Shown here: positions 28,196 to 35,480 of the stretch, in pieces
Layout of the letters: every line of letters begins with the position of its first letter
Numbering within the stretch: the first letter of the stretch is position 1
Assembly: GCA_017454745.1 (NCBI GenBank)
Contig: JAFTCL010000075.1
Location: forward strand, 1-52,938
Source: Kiritimatiellia bacterium
GTDB lineage: Bacteria > Verrucomicrobiota > Kiritimatiellia > RFP12 > UBA1067
DNA: 52,938 bases
Direction: 5' to 3'
Notes under the pieces: generated by a model
The model's database searches: none
The model's input: only the letters and a program-made list of their open reading frames with translations
Told to the model about the DNA's origin: nothing
Made by a program: the position numbers and the translations under genes

Positions 28196-29137
28196 ATGAA
28201 CAAACTATCCAAACTAGCACTGATCTTGGCGACGGCGCTGCTGTCCGGTTGCGCCCATAACATCAACTCTTCGCTGCATGTGGCCAGCTACAACATCCGG
28301 TTGTCGGCGGGTGACAAAGGCACGGAAAATGCGTGGGACGAGCGCAAGGATGATTTGATCGCACTGATTCGCAACCTTGATCTCGACGCCTTCGGTTTGC
28401 AGGAAGTACGTCCCGATCAGGCGGCGTTAATCGATGCCGCCTTTCCCGATTACGCCAAATACGGTGAACACCGCGGCGCGGACCGCGTGAGCGACGAGGC
28501 ATCGTCCATCTACTTCCGCAAAGAGCGTTTCGAATGCCTTAAGGGCGGCACGTTCTGGCTCTCCGAGACACCCGACGTGCCGGGCTTGAAAGGTTGGGGC
28601 GCGGCTTGCCCGCGGGTATGCAGCTGGGCGTTGCTGAAAGACCGCCGGACCGGGAAAACATTCTGCTTCGCAAACACCCACACCGACCATGTGTCCGCTC
28701 TGGCGCGGAAAGAAGGGATGCTGCTGATTATCCGCCGGATGAAGGAGTTCGCGCCGGAAGGGACGCCCATCGTTTTCACCGGCGACCACAACTGTCTGGA
28801 AACCGACGAGCCTGCCCAGGCGGTGGCAGGCATCCTGAAAAACGCGCTTTACCTTACCGAAACCCCGGCGAAAGGCAGCTGGAGAACGTTCAACGGTTGG
28901 ATTTGGCGCGACAAAGAAATTGAAATCTCCGAAGCGTTGCAAAAATCCATGGACGAGCGCAACGCCAGCGGCGAAAAATCATTTAACAAAATCTGCGGCG
29001 GCTCCCGTATTGACTACATCTATGTATCGCCCGGCGTCCGAGTTCTGGACTACGAGACGGTTTGCGCCCCGCGCCCCGGCAAGAAACTCTACCAGTCGGA
29101 CCATTTCCCGGTGACTGCGCATATCGTGCTGCCGTAA
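28196..29137 (+). CDS. endonuclease/exonuclease/phosphatase (EEP) family lipoprotein
   Basis: A 313-residue lipoprotein with signal and lipobox LLSGC at residues 15-19. The mature part is a complete EEP domain (DNase I/sphingomyelinase/phosphatase fold). It has VASYNIR (metal-site Asn), FGLQEV (metal-binding Glu), ANTHTDH, FTGDHN (catalytic Asp and Asn) and SDHFPV (final Asp-His). All catalytic residues are present. Such surface or periplasmic EEP lipoproteins occur in mannan-degradation loci of Bacteroides, where one is described as a mannoside phosphatase. Position between a GH92 and a GH5-like gene makes that role attractive here, but nuclease or lipase activity cannot be ruled out. GGAG lies 7 bases before ATG 28196. 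Confidence 0.85.
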   Translation: MNKLSKLALILATALLSGCAHNINSSLHVASYNIRLSAGDKGTENAWDERKDDLIALIRNLDLDAFGLQEVRPDQAALIDAAFPDYAKYGEHRGADRVSDEASSIYFRKERFECLKGGTFWLSETPDVPGLKGWGAACPRVCSWALLKDRRTGKTFCFANTHTDHVSALARKEGMLLIIRRMKEFAPEGTPIVFTGDHNCLETDEPAQAVAGILKNALYLTETPAKGSWRTFNGWIWRDKEIEISEALQKSMDERNASGEKSFNKICGGSRIDYIYVSPGVRVLDYETVCAPRPGKKLYQSDHFPVTAHIVLP

Positions 29138-29161
29138 CCGAATCGGAAAGGACGCAAGTCG

Positions 29162-30394
29162 ATGAACGGAAAATACGTTTTGTCGTTGGCCAGCGCGGTT
29201 TTCGCGCTGGCCTTATCCGCCGCCGCCGAGCCTCAAAACGCGCCTGACGACTACTCATGGGTACGCGGCGTCAATTATATGCCTGACGCCAATGCCCCGG
29301 AACGTACCCAGCGTGAACTTGGTTACGGCAAAAGGGTCGGGCTCAACGCCTGCCGTTTCTGGATGAGCGGCAACGCATGGAGACACGACCCGCAGGGATA
29401 CGAAAAATTCATCAGGGATTCAGTGCGGCTCGCCCACGCCAACGGTTACCGCTGCATGCCGATCATCTTCAACGGCAACGGGTTAGACCCCAAAATGCTC
29501 GACGAAGCCAGCCGGGCTGATTGCGAAGCCTACGCCAAAGCCATCGTCACCGCGCTGAAAGACGAACCGGGGCTGTTGATGTGGGACGTAATGAACGAGC
29601 CGGAATGCAACCGGTGGGTCGGTTCCGCCGCAAAAGAGGAAAAAGCCGCCCGTCAAAAAAAGATTCAGGACTTCGTGCGGCGCAGCTGCGCGTTCGTGAA
29701 GTCGGTGGATGGCAAAACCCCGATCACCGTGGGATACACCACAGCATACGAAATCCAGCCCACCGTGGATTGCGTGGACGTCATCTCGTTCCACGATTAC
29801 AGCGGAACGCTGGCCAAAATCGAGGCGAACTACGCCTTAGCGGAATCGATTGGTAAGAAAACCGGCAAACCGGTGATGCAGACCGAAACCGGGTGCCTCG
29901 CGCGTTGCAATCCTTACGATCTCACCCTGGCCGCCTGCCAGCGGCACAAAATGGGGTGGTTCGTTTTCAACCTCATCATTCGCGGCCGGTGCGATTCGGA
30001 ACACGGCGTATTTTATCCCGACGGCACGGTGCGCGACCCCGCCACCATTGCGGCGATGATGGGTTGTTTCCGCAACCGCGACACCGCCACCATCATTCCC
30101 GGGCTGCCCAACCGCGAAGGCCATGCGCAACATTGCATTGCCGACATCCGCAAAGCGCTTACGGAGAAAACCGACGACGCGTTCGATTACCGTCAGTCTG
30201 ATGTCGCCAATCTGCTGGAAGCCGCCGAACGCGCCGCCAACCTGCTGGAATGTTGCGATCTAGTACCGATGGTCGTACCCCCAACCGCCAAAATTGCGGC
30301 CTGGAGAAAGATGAAGAACCCGCCTCTGGCGGAGATTCGCGCTTTCGCTTACGATCTGGCGAAACAACTCCAAGAAGCCTGCCAACTGTTGTAA
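29162..30394 (+). CDS. secreted GH5-like (clan GH-A) glycoside hydrolase
   Basis: A 410-residue protein with a signal peptide cut after LSAAA. The TIM barrel follows the GH-A pattern: VRGVNYMPD at strand 1, NACRFWMSGNAWRHD at strand 2, the acid/base glutamate in WDVMNEPE at strand 4, SFHDYSG at strand 6 and the nucleophile glutamate in MQTETGC at strand 7. This resembles GH5 mannanases and cellulases, but subfamily and substrate are uncertain. The last 90 residues (helical, ending QEACQLL) are not typical of a catalytic barrel. AAAGGAC lies 8 bases before the start. It closes the GH92-phosphatase-GH5 set, so a mannose-containing substrate is a fair guess. Confidence 0.75.
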   Translation: MNGKYVLSLASAVFALALSAAAEPQNAPDDYSWVRGVNYMPDANAPERTQRELGYGKRVGLNACRFWMSGNAWRHDPQGYEKFIRDSVRLAHANGYRCMPIIFNGNGLDPKMLDEASRADCEAYAKAIVTALKDEPGLLMWDVMNEPECNRWVGSAAKEEKAARQKKIQDFVRRSCAFVKSVDGKTPITVGYTTAYEIQPTVDCVDVISFHDYSGTLAKIEANYALAESIGKKTGKPVMQTETGCLARCNPYDLTLAACQRHKMGWFVFNLIIRGRCDSEHGVFYPDGTVRDPATIAAMMGCFRNRDTATIIPGLPNREGHAQHCIADIRKALTEKTDDAFDYRQSDVANLLEAAERAANLLECCDLVPMVVPPTAKIAAWRKMKNPPLAEIRAFAYDLAKQLQEACQLL

Positions 30395-30399
30395 TTTCG

Positions 30400-30493
30400 T
30401 GATTAGTCGTTAGCGGTTCTAGGAGTGATAGTTTTAACTATCGACTAGCGAAAGGCGACAGACAGCTAGCTGTTAACCGCTGGCGACTAATCA
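30400..30493. repeat. 94-bp structured near-palindrome
   Basis: The arms are TGATTAGTCGTTAGCGGTT (30400-30418) and its reverse complement at 30475-30493, with two adjacent differences that become G-U pairs in RNA. Inside lie a perfect 7-bp hairpin, GATAGTT-TT-AACTATC (30427-30442), flanked by two CTAG tetramers (30419 and 30445), and the 12-base perfect palindrome ACAGCTAGCTGT. The whole could fold as a three-way or cruciform structure. It starts 6 bases after the GH5-like stop, so it may also act as a terminator or mRNA stabiliser. Its make-up looks like a mobile or dispersed palindromic repeat. Confidence 0.6.
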
Positions 30494-30541
30494 ACCTCCC
30501 AACCGCCAAATCGTCCAACTAAAAAAATATCCACTTTTCGC

Positions 30542-30570
30542 TTGACTTCCCAAAACCATTATGCGACACT
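30542..30570 (+). promoter_or_regulatory. possible promoter of the CBM48-protein gene
   Basis: TTGACT (30542-30547), a 17-base spacer and a weak GACACT (30565-30570). The -35 is convincing and the -10 is poor. A 7-bp hairpin (CAGAAGG, 30583-30589, with CCTTCTG, 30595-30601) lies in the leader just before the ribosome site and could affect translation. Confidence 0.3.
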
Positions 30571-30618
30571 TTCCACCCAATTCAGAAGGAATGCCCTTCT
30601 GTAAGAAAGGAAGTAACA

Positions 30619-30954
30619 GTGAAATCATGCAAAAAAGTGGCGAAAGCCGCCACCAAAAAAGCAACCACACCGAAGGCCGCCACGCCGAAAGCTAAGCGCG
30701 TGACCTTTACCGTGAATGCCGATCCCGCCAGTACGGTTTTTCTGGCCGGCAGCTTTAACGATTGGGACCCGACTGCCAAGCAGATGACGGACAAAAAGAA
30801 CAACGGCATTTTCACCGCCACCCTTAATCTGGTTCCCGGCGAATACCAGTACAAGTTCATCATCAACGGAACCTGGTGCGCCGATCCGGATTGCTCCGAT
30901 TGGGTTCAGAACGAGCACGGTACGCTGAACAGCATCCGCCGCGTCGAGGCTTAG
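30619..30954 (+). CDS. small CBM48/AMPK-type glycogen-binding-domain protein with Lys-rich tail
   Basis: A 111-residue protein. Residues 1-26 are a Lys/Ala/Thr/Pro-rich tail (repeats like KAATPKAK), resembling the tails of histone H1-like proteins. Residues 27-111 form one CBM48 domain: RVTFTVNADPASTVFLAGSF, NDWDP, then LVPGEYQYKFIINGTW and CADPD. This is the glycogen/starch-binding module of AMPK beta subunits and branching enzymes, here without an enzyme. It is probably cytoplasmic, as no signal peptide is seen. The start is GTG 30619, set by AAAGGA 7 bases upstream. The pdxA gene follows within about 20 bases. Whether it binds glycogen or nucleic acid is unknown. Confidence 0.85.
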   Translation: MKSCKKVAKAATKKATTPKAATPKAKRVTFTVNADPASTVFLAGSFNDWDPTAKQMTDKKNNGIFTATLNLVPGEYQYKFIINGTWCADPDCSDWVQNEHGTLNSIRRVEA

Positions 30955-30971
30955 CATTGGGAAACCGCAAC

Positions 30972-32003
30972 GTGCAAGTGCGGACATTGGCCGTCACCCT
31001 CGGTGACCCGGCCGGCGTAGGACCTGAATTAGTGTTGCGCCTATGCGCAACGCCTGCGTTGGCAAATGGCGCCAGATTAACGGTGTACGGCAACCGCCGA
31101 TTGCTTGAACGGGTTTCTAAATCCTCCGGTATCCCCATGCCGGAGGATTTTTTGTTTCTTAAACCCGGTGACGATATTTCAAGCGCGGCAGAAGAACGGC
31201 GTCCAGTATTGATCGATTTCGACGGCTTGGGTTTGAAAGACATTCGCCCTGGCGAGGTCAGCCCGATATGCGGCCGCGCGGCAGCCAAGTGGATTGCCGC
31301 CGCTACCAACGATACGCTTGCCGGGTACGCCGACGCGCTAGTGACCGCACCGGTCAACAAGGAATCGCTGCACCAAGCCGGAGTGCCTTATCCCGGCCAC
31401 ACCGAAATGCTGGCGGCTCTCACTGGAAGCGGCAATCCATGCATGGCATTCCATTCCGACCGGCTGTTCATATCGCTTGCCACCATCCATGAACCGATTT
31501 CCGCCGTTCCGCGGCTATTAACAGTGGAAGGGTTGCTGCGCACCATAATGCTTACTGCAAACGCCTGCCGTAGACGGACTGGCGGAGCCGAACCGCGCAT
31601 CGGGGTTCTGGCGCTTAATCCCCATGCCGGCGAACACGGTCTTTTCGGCGATGAGGAAACGCGCATTATCGCACCTGCTATTGCCGCCGCCCGCCAATCC
31701 GGAGTCAACGCCGACGGCCCACTGGTGCCGGATACCGCCTTCAGTTGGCTGTTGACCGAACGCCTGGCACCGTTCGACGGGTACGTCGCCATGTACCATG
31801 ACCAAGCGCTGATACTTTTCAAAACCTTCGCCTTCGATTCCGGAGTAAATGTCACCCTAGGCCTGCCTATCGTCAGAACCTCACCCGACCACGGAACCGC
31901 TTTCGACATCGCTTGGCAAGGCATAGCGTCTCCCGCCAGCATGGCCAGCGCAGTCCGACTGGCAAGCCAACTCGTAATCCGGGAGGAAAGCCATGTCCGC
32001 TGA
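30972..32003 (+). CDS. pdxA: 4-hydroxythreonine-4-phosphate dehydrogenase
   Basis: PdxA oxidises 4-phosphohydroxythreonine in the DXP-independent route to pyridoxal phosphate, using NAD and a divalent metal. The 343-residue product has the N-terminal motif VTLGDPAGVGPELVL, then VTAPVNKESL, PGHTEMLA (metal His) and LNPHAGEHGLFGDEE. The C-terminal motifs are YHDQALILFKT and RTSPDHGTAFDIA. All are family landmarks. The start is uncertain: GTG 30972 gives the usual N-terminus, while TTG 30957 has a GAGG at 7 bases. The last bases overlap the methyltransferase start (ATG 31993), so the two are coupled. No other pyridoxine genes are nearby. Confidence 0.93.
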   Translation: MQVRTLAVTLGDPAGVGPELVLRLCATPALANGARLTVYGNRRLLERVSKSSGIPMPEDFLFLKPGDDISSAAEERRPVLIDFDGLGLKDIRPGEVSPICGRAAAKWIAAATNDTLAGYADALVTAPVNKESLHQAGVPYPGHTEMLAALTGSGNPCMAFHSDRLFISLATIHEPISAVPRLLTVEGLLRTIMLTANACRRRTGGAEPRIGVLALNPHAGEHGLFGDEETRIIAPAIAAARQSGVNADGPLVPDTAFSWLLTERLAPFDGYVAMYHDQALILFKTFAFDSGVNVTLGLPIVRTSPDHGTAFDIAWQGIASPASMASAVRLASQLVIREESHVR

Positions 32004-33015
32004 CGCCGCCCCGTTACCCGGCCGCGCGTTTTTGGCGTTCCCGGAAATGTCCCAGCTGCTGCGCGATGAACTTAAGGCGCGGTTTGGCGTCGACACTCCG
32101 CCGCCGCCCAAAGACGAAACCGTCAACCCGCAGTTCGCGGAAGGCAAGGAGCAATGGCAGGGTCGATTGCTTTACTGTCCGGATTTCCCCGCCGAAGGGC
32201 AGTCCCCGTATTGGGCGCAAACCGCGTTAAACGAACCGCAACTGCTGCGATTTGACTCGATGGGCGATGCCGCGAAAGCGATGCGCGGCATTCAGCGTAA
32301 TTGGGCGTCTTACCAATGCCAATGCTGGCGGCGGGCGCAAATTATTCAGGAAAAGCTGCCGTTCATTCAGACCAGGCCGAAAAAATTCCCGGCGGAACTT
32401 TCTACCTCGCCCATGGGAATCTTTACGCTGGCGGACGCCAACCGCGCCATAATCAGCGCCGCCACCTCCAGTTTCCTGCCGTGCGGCAAATTGGAGTTCA
32501 CGGAAGACCACGCCAACCCGCCAAGCCGCGCCTATCTTAAATTGCAGGAAAGCCTGACGTTGGTTCATCATCTGTTTGGAATCCCCTACCCGACATCCGG
32601 CGACCGCTGCCTGGACGCCGGAGCCTGTCCAGGGGGCTGGACATGGGTGTTGCGCGGTTTTGGCGCGGCGGTTCACGCCATCGACCGTTCACCGTTGGCG
32701 GATAAACTGATGCGCGATCCGCTGGTAACCTTCCAGGCGCACGATGCCTTCACTATCCCCCCGGCGGAACTCGGCGCGTTCGACTGGGTGGTAAGCGATG
32801 TCATTTGTTACCCCGACCGGCTGCTTCCCTGGGTTAAGGGTTGGATCGACAGCGGTCTCGCCAAAAACATCATATGCACGATAAAACTCCAGGGCGGCAT
32901 CGACTGGAAAACAATCGCCGAATTTGCCGCCCTGCCGAACAGTCGCGTCGTGCACTTAAACTACAACAAGCACGAACTGACCTACCTCCACGCCGAAATG
33001 CCGGTCATTTCCTAG
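31993..33015 (+). CDS. RlmM/FtsJ-like SAM-dependent RNA 2'-O-methyltransferase
   Basis: A 340-residue protein. The C-terminal half is a Rossmann methyltransferase with the SAM-binding motif DAGACPGGWTWVLRGFG, then AIDRSPL, the catalytic Asp in VVSDV, Lys in CTIKLQGG and Glu in KHELTYLH. This is the K-D-K-E layout of RNA ribose methyltransferases. The arrangement resembles RlmM, which methylates C2498 of 23S rRNA. The N-terminal half would be the substrate-binding part, but I cannot confirm a THUMP domain. GGAGG lies 6 bases before ATG 31993, inside pdxA. The stop overlaps the convergent GH92 gene by 11 bases. Confidence 0.8.
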   Translation: MSADAAPLPGRAFLAFPEMSQLLRDELKARFGVDTPPPPKDETVNPQFAEGKEQWQGRLLYCPDFPAEGQSPYWAQTALNEPQLLRFDSMGDAAKAMRGIQRNWASYQCQCWRRAQIIQEKLPFIQTRPKKFPAELSTSPMGIFTLADANRAIISAATSSFLPCGKLEFTEDHANPPSRAYLKLQESLTLVHHLFGIPYPTSGDRCLDAGACPGGWTWVLRGFGAAVHAIDRSPLADKLMRDPLVTFQAHDAFTIPPAELGAFDWVVSDVICYPDRLLPWVKGWIDSGLAKNIICTIKLQGGIDWKTIAEFAALPNSRVVHLNYNKHELTYLHAEMPVIS

Positions 33016-35293
33016 AAAACGAATACGGCGCCGCTTCCGGACCGGTACCCCGTTTGGTGTTGGGTTCGCTGCCCATCTCGACTTCAATTGTCCCGCCCTG
33101 TTTCAATTCGGCGGCGCGGTAGAAGTTGCGGCCATATTCGGTGCCGTTGAACTTGACGGACTGGATGTAGCGGTTGGCATCGCTGTTAAGCGGCGCGTTG
33201 ATGGTCAGCTTCTTGCCGCCGGGCACCGCGACCACCGCCCGTTTAAACAACGGCGCACCCAACACGTATTCGCCGCTTCCCGGACATACCGGATAGAAAC
33301 CCAACGCCGACCACACGTACCAGGCCGAAGTCTGGCCGTTGTCTTCATCACCGCAGTAGCCGTCGAAAGTCGGACGGTAAAGGCGGTTCATAACCTCACG
33401 CGCCCAATACTGGCTCTTCCACGGCTGTCCGGCATAGTTGTACAGATAAATCATGTGCTGGATCGGCTGGTTGCCGTGAGCGTACTGGCCGAAATTCATG
33501 ATCTGCATCTCGCGGATCTCGTGGATCACCCCGCCATAACCAGACTCGTCAAACACCGGCGGGTCGGAGAAAACCGCGTCCAATTGGGCCACAAACTGCT
33601 CATTGCCGCCGAACAGGTCAATCAGTCCCTGAATGTCATGGAACACCGACCAGGTGTAATGCAGACTGTTGCCCTCGGTGAAATCGCCGCCCCAAGTGTA
33701 CTTGTTGAACTTGGGATTGAATGTGCCGTCCTTGGACCGCCCGACCATCAGTTTGCGCTGCGGGTCGAACAGGTTGCGGTAATTCTGGCAACGTTTGGCG
33801 TAAGTGTCGATCTCCGCCTGCGGACGCTTCAACTCCACCGCCAGCCGCCAGATGCACCAATCGTCATAGGCGTATTCCAGCGTGCGAGCAACGCTTTCGC
33901 GCACCGTCTCGCGGGCCACATAACCCTTTTCCAAATAATCCGACACCCCGGCCCGGCCAACGGACTGGATAAAGGGGTTGGAGTTCTCCGAGCCGTGCAG
34001 CAAACCTTCGTACAACTTGTAAATGTCGTAAGCGCCCTTGCCGCGCGCCCCGCTCAACCAGGCATCAGCCACCACGGAGGCGGAGTTGTTGCCCACCATG
34101 CAGCCGCGATGGCCCGGACTCGCCCACTCCGGCAGCCAGCCGCTCTCGCGGTAGCAGTTCTCCAGACCGGCGGTCATTTGGACATTCATCTCCGGATAGA
34201 GGAAATTCAACAGCGGGAAGAGCGAGCGGAAAGTGTCCCAGAAGCCGGTGTCGGCAAAATACGGTCCGGGATAAACCCTGCCGTCATGCGGACTGTAATG
34301 CACCACCTCGCCCTTTTCGTTGAACTCAAACAAACGGCGCGGAAAAAGCAGCGCCCGGTAAAGGCAAGTGTAAAAAACACGCAGCTGGTCAATGCTTCCG
34401 CCCTCGACCGAGATCCGCCCCAACATCTCATTCCACACCGTCTGGCCCTTTTTGCACACGGTGTCGAAATCTTCTTTGCCCAACTCGCCGAGATTGCGTA
34501 TCGCCTGTTCCTCGCTGATGAAAGACGACGCCACCCGCACGTGAACCCGGTCGCCTTTTTTCTTGGCGGCGAACTTCACGATTGCGCCCACGTGGTTGTC
34601 CTTAAGCTCTTGAACGCCGTCCTTAATTTCGTTTCCCATCCAGATTTTCGCCTCCTCGAACGGAGCGTCAAACTCCAAAACGAAGAAATTCTTAAACCCG
34701 AACGGAACGCCGCCGCTGTTTCTGGAGCTCCACCCCACAATCCGCCGGTCCTGCGGCAGCAATTTGACGTAAGACCCCTTGTCGAAAGCGTCCACCACAA
34801 AGTAAGGCGCGTCGGTATCGGGATAAGTCACGCGGAACATCGCCGCGCGCTCGGTCGGGGTAAGTTCCACCATCGTGTCGTAATCGGCCAGATAGACCCG
34901 GTAATAGTTCGGCGACGCCTCCTCCGCTTTGTGGGAGAACCAGCTGGCGCGGTCGTGTTGGTTGAACACGCGCTTGCCCACCACCGGCATCACGGCAAAC
35001 TGGCCGTAGTCGTTGATCCACGGGCTGGGCTGGTGGGTCTGCTTAAACCCCCGGATCTTACGGTCGGCGTAATTGTAAACCCAGCCGTTCCCCATCTCGC
35101 CGGTTTGCGGAGTCCATGAATTCATGCCCCACGGACGGGAAATATCGGGATAAACATTGCCGGAAGAGAGCGCGTGGGTGTTGTCCGTGCCCATTCTGGG
35201 CAACACGTAACTCACCGCGTCAAATGACTGGGCGAAACCGCCCAACGCGCATCCAGCCGAAACCAACACCGCAACAATCTTCAAGGCCGACAT
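33005..35293 (-). CDS. second GH92 family alpha-mannosidase, secreted
   Basis: A 762-residue GH92 protein, distinct from the one at 25889 and closer to the classical form. It opens VLPRMGTDNTHALSSGNVYP, a known family start, and has GFKQTHQPSPW, DTGFWDTFRSLFPL, PGHRGCMVGNNSAS and HGNQPIQHMIYLYNYAGQPWK. The C-terminal motif is GYCGDEDNGQTSAWYVWSALGFYPVCPG, with the calcium and catalytic acids. The signal peptide ends near GGFAQS; a Cys (SAGC) gives a weak lipobox. AGGAG lies 7 bases before ATG 35293, favoured over upstream starts. The gene stands alone on the minus strand. The two GH92 enzymes may attack different linkages. Confidence 0.95.
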   Translation of the reverse strand: MSALKIVAVLVSAGCALGGFAQSFDAVSYVLPRMGTDNTHALSSGNVYPDISRPWGMNSWTPQTGEMGNGWVYNYADRKIRGFKQTHQPSPWINDYGQFAVMPVVGKRVFNQHDRASWFSHKAEEASPNYYRVYLADYDTMVELTPTERAAMFRVTYPDTDAPYFVVDAFDKGSYVKLLPQDRRIVGWSSRNSGGVPFGFKNFFVLEFDAPFEEAKIWMGNEIKDGVQELKDNHVGAIVKFAAKKKGDRVHVRVASSFISEEQAIRNLGELGKEDFDTVCKKGQTVWNEMLGRISVEGGSIDQLRVFYTCLYRALLFPRRLFEFNEKGEVVHYSPHDGRVYPGPYFADTGFWDTFRSLFPLLNFLYPEMNVQMTAGLENCYRESGWLPEWASPGHRGCMVGNNSASVVADAWLSGARGKGAYDIYKLYEGLLHGSENSNPFIQSVGRAGVSDYLEKGYVARETVRESVARTLEYAYDDWCIWRLAVELKRPQAEIDTYAKRCQNYRNLFDPQRKLMVGRSKDGTFNPKFNKYTWGGDFTEGNSLHYTWSVFHDIQGLIDLFGGNEQFVAQLDAVFSDPPVFDESGYGGVIHEIREMQIMNFGQYAHGNQPIQHMIYLYNYAGQPWKSQYWAREVMNRLYRPTFDGYCGDEDNGQTSAWYVWSALGFYPVCPGSGEYVLGAPLFKRAVVAVPGGKKLTINAPLNSDANRYIQSVKFNGTEYGRNFYRAAELKQGGTIEVEMGSEPNTKRGTGPEAAPYSFSRK

Positions 35294-35408
35294 CAGATTA
35301 CTCCTATTCATAGTTAACAAAACAGGGTTATTATCCCATTTCCCACGCATAAAAACAACAAAATTAACCCAAAAACTTCAAGACAAAATTAACGCTTAAC
35401 GATTGCCA

Positions 35409-35437
35409 TTGACCAATCATAAAATTTTTAGTAACAT
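35409..35437 (+). promoter_or_regulatory. sigma70-like promoter of the RHS gene
   Basis: TTGACC (35409-35414), a 17-base spacer and TAACAT (35432-35437) in an AT-rich gap. Transcription would start near 35444, about 37 bases before the ATG. The presence of its own promoter suggests that the truncated RHS gene is still expressed. Confidence 0.5.
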
Positions 35438-35480
35438 AATATTCGACTTTTGAATGTTAATGTTGGTAGGTGTTGTTTCG

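Noticed and set aside
30400..30493. Integron attC site
   Set aside because: The arms do not show the RYYYAAC and GTTRRRY core sites in the right places, and there is no integrase or cassette array.
33455..35119. A 554-codon plus-strand open frame opposite the second GH92 gene
   Set aside because: The opposite strand encodes a full GH92 protein with all motifs; the antisense product has none.
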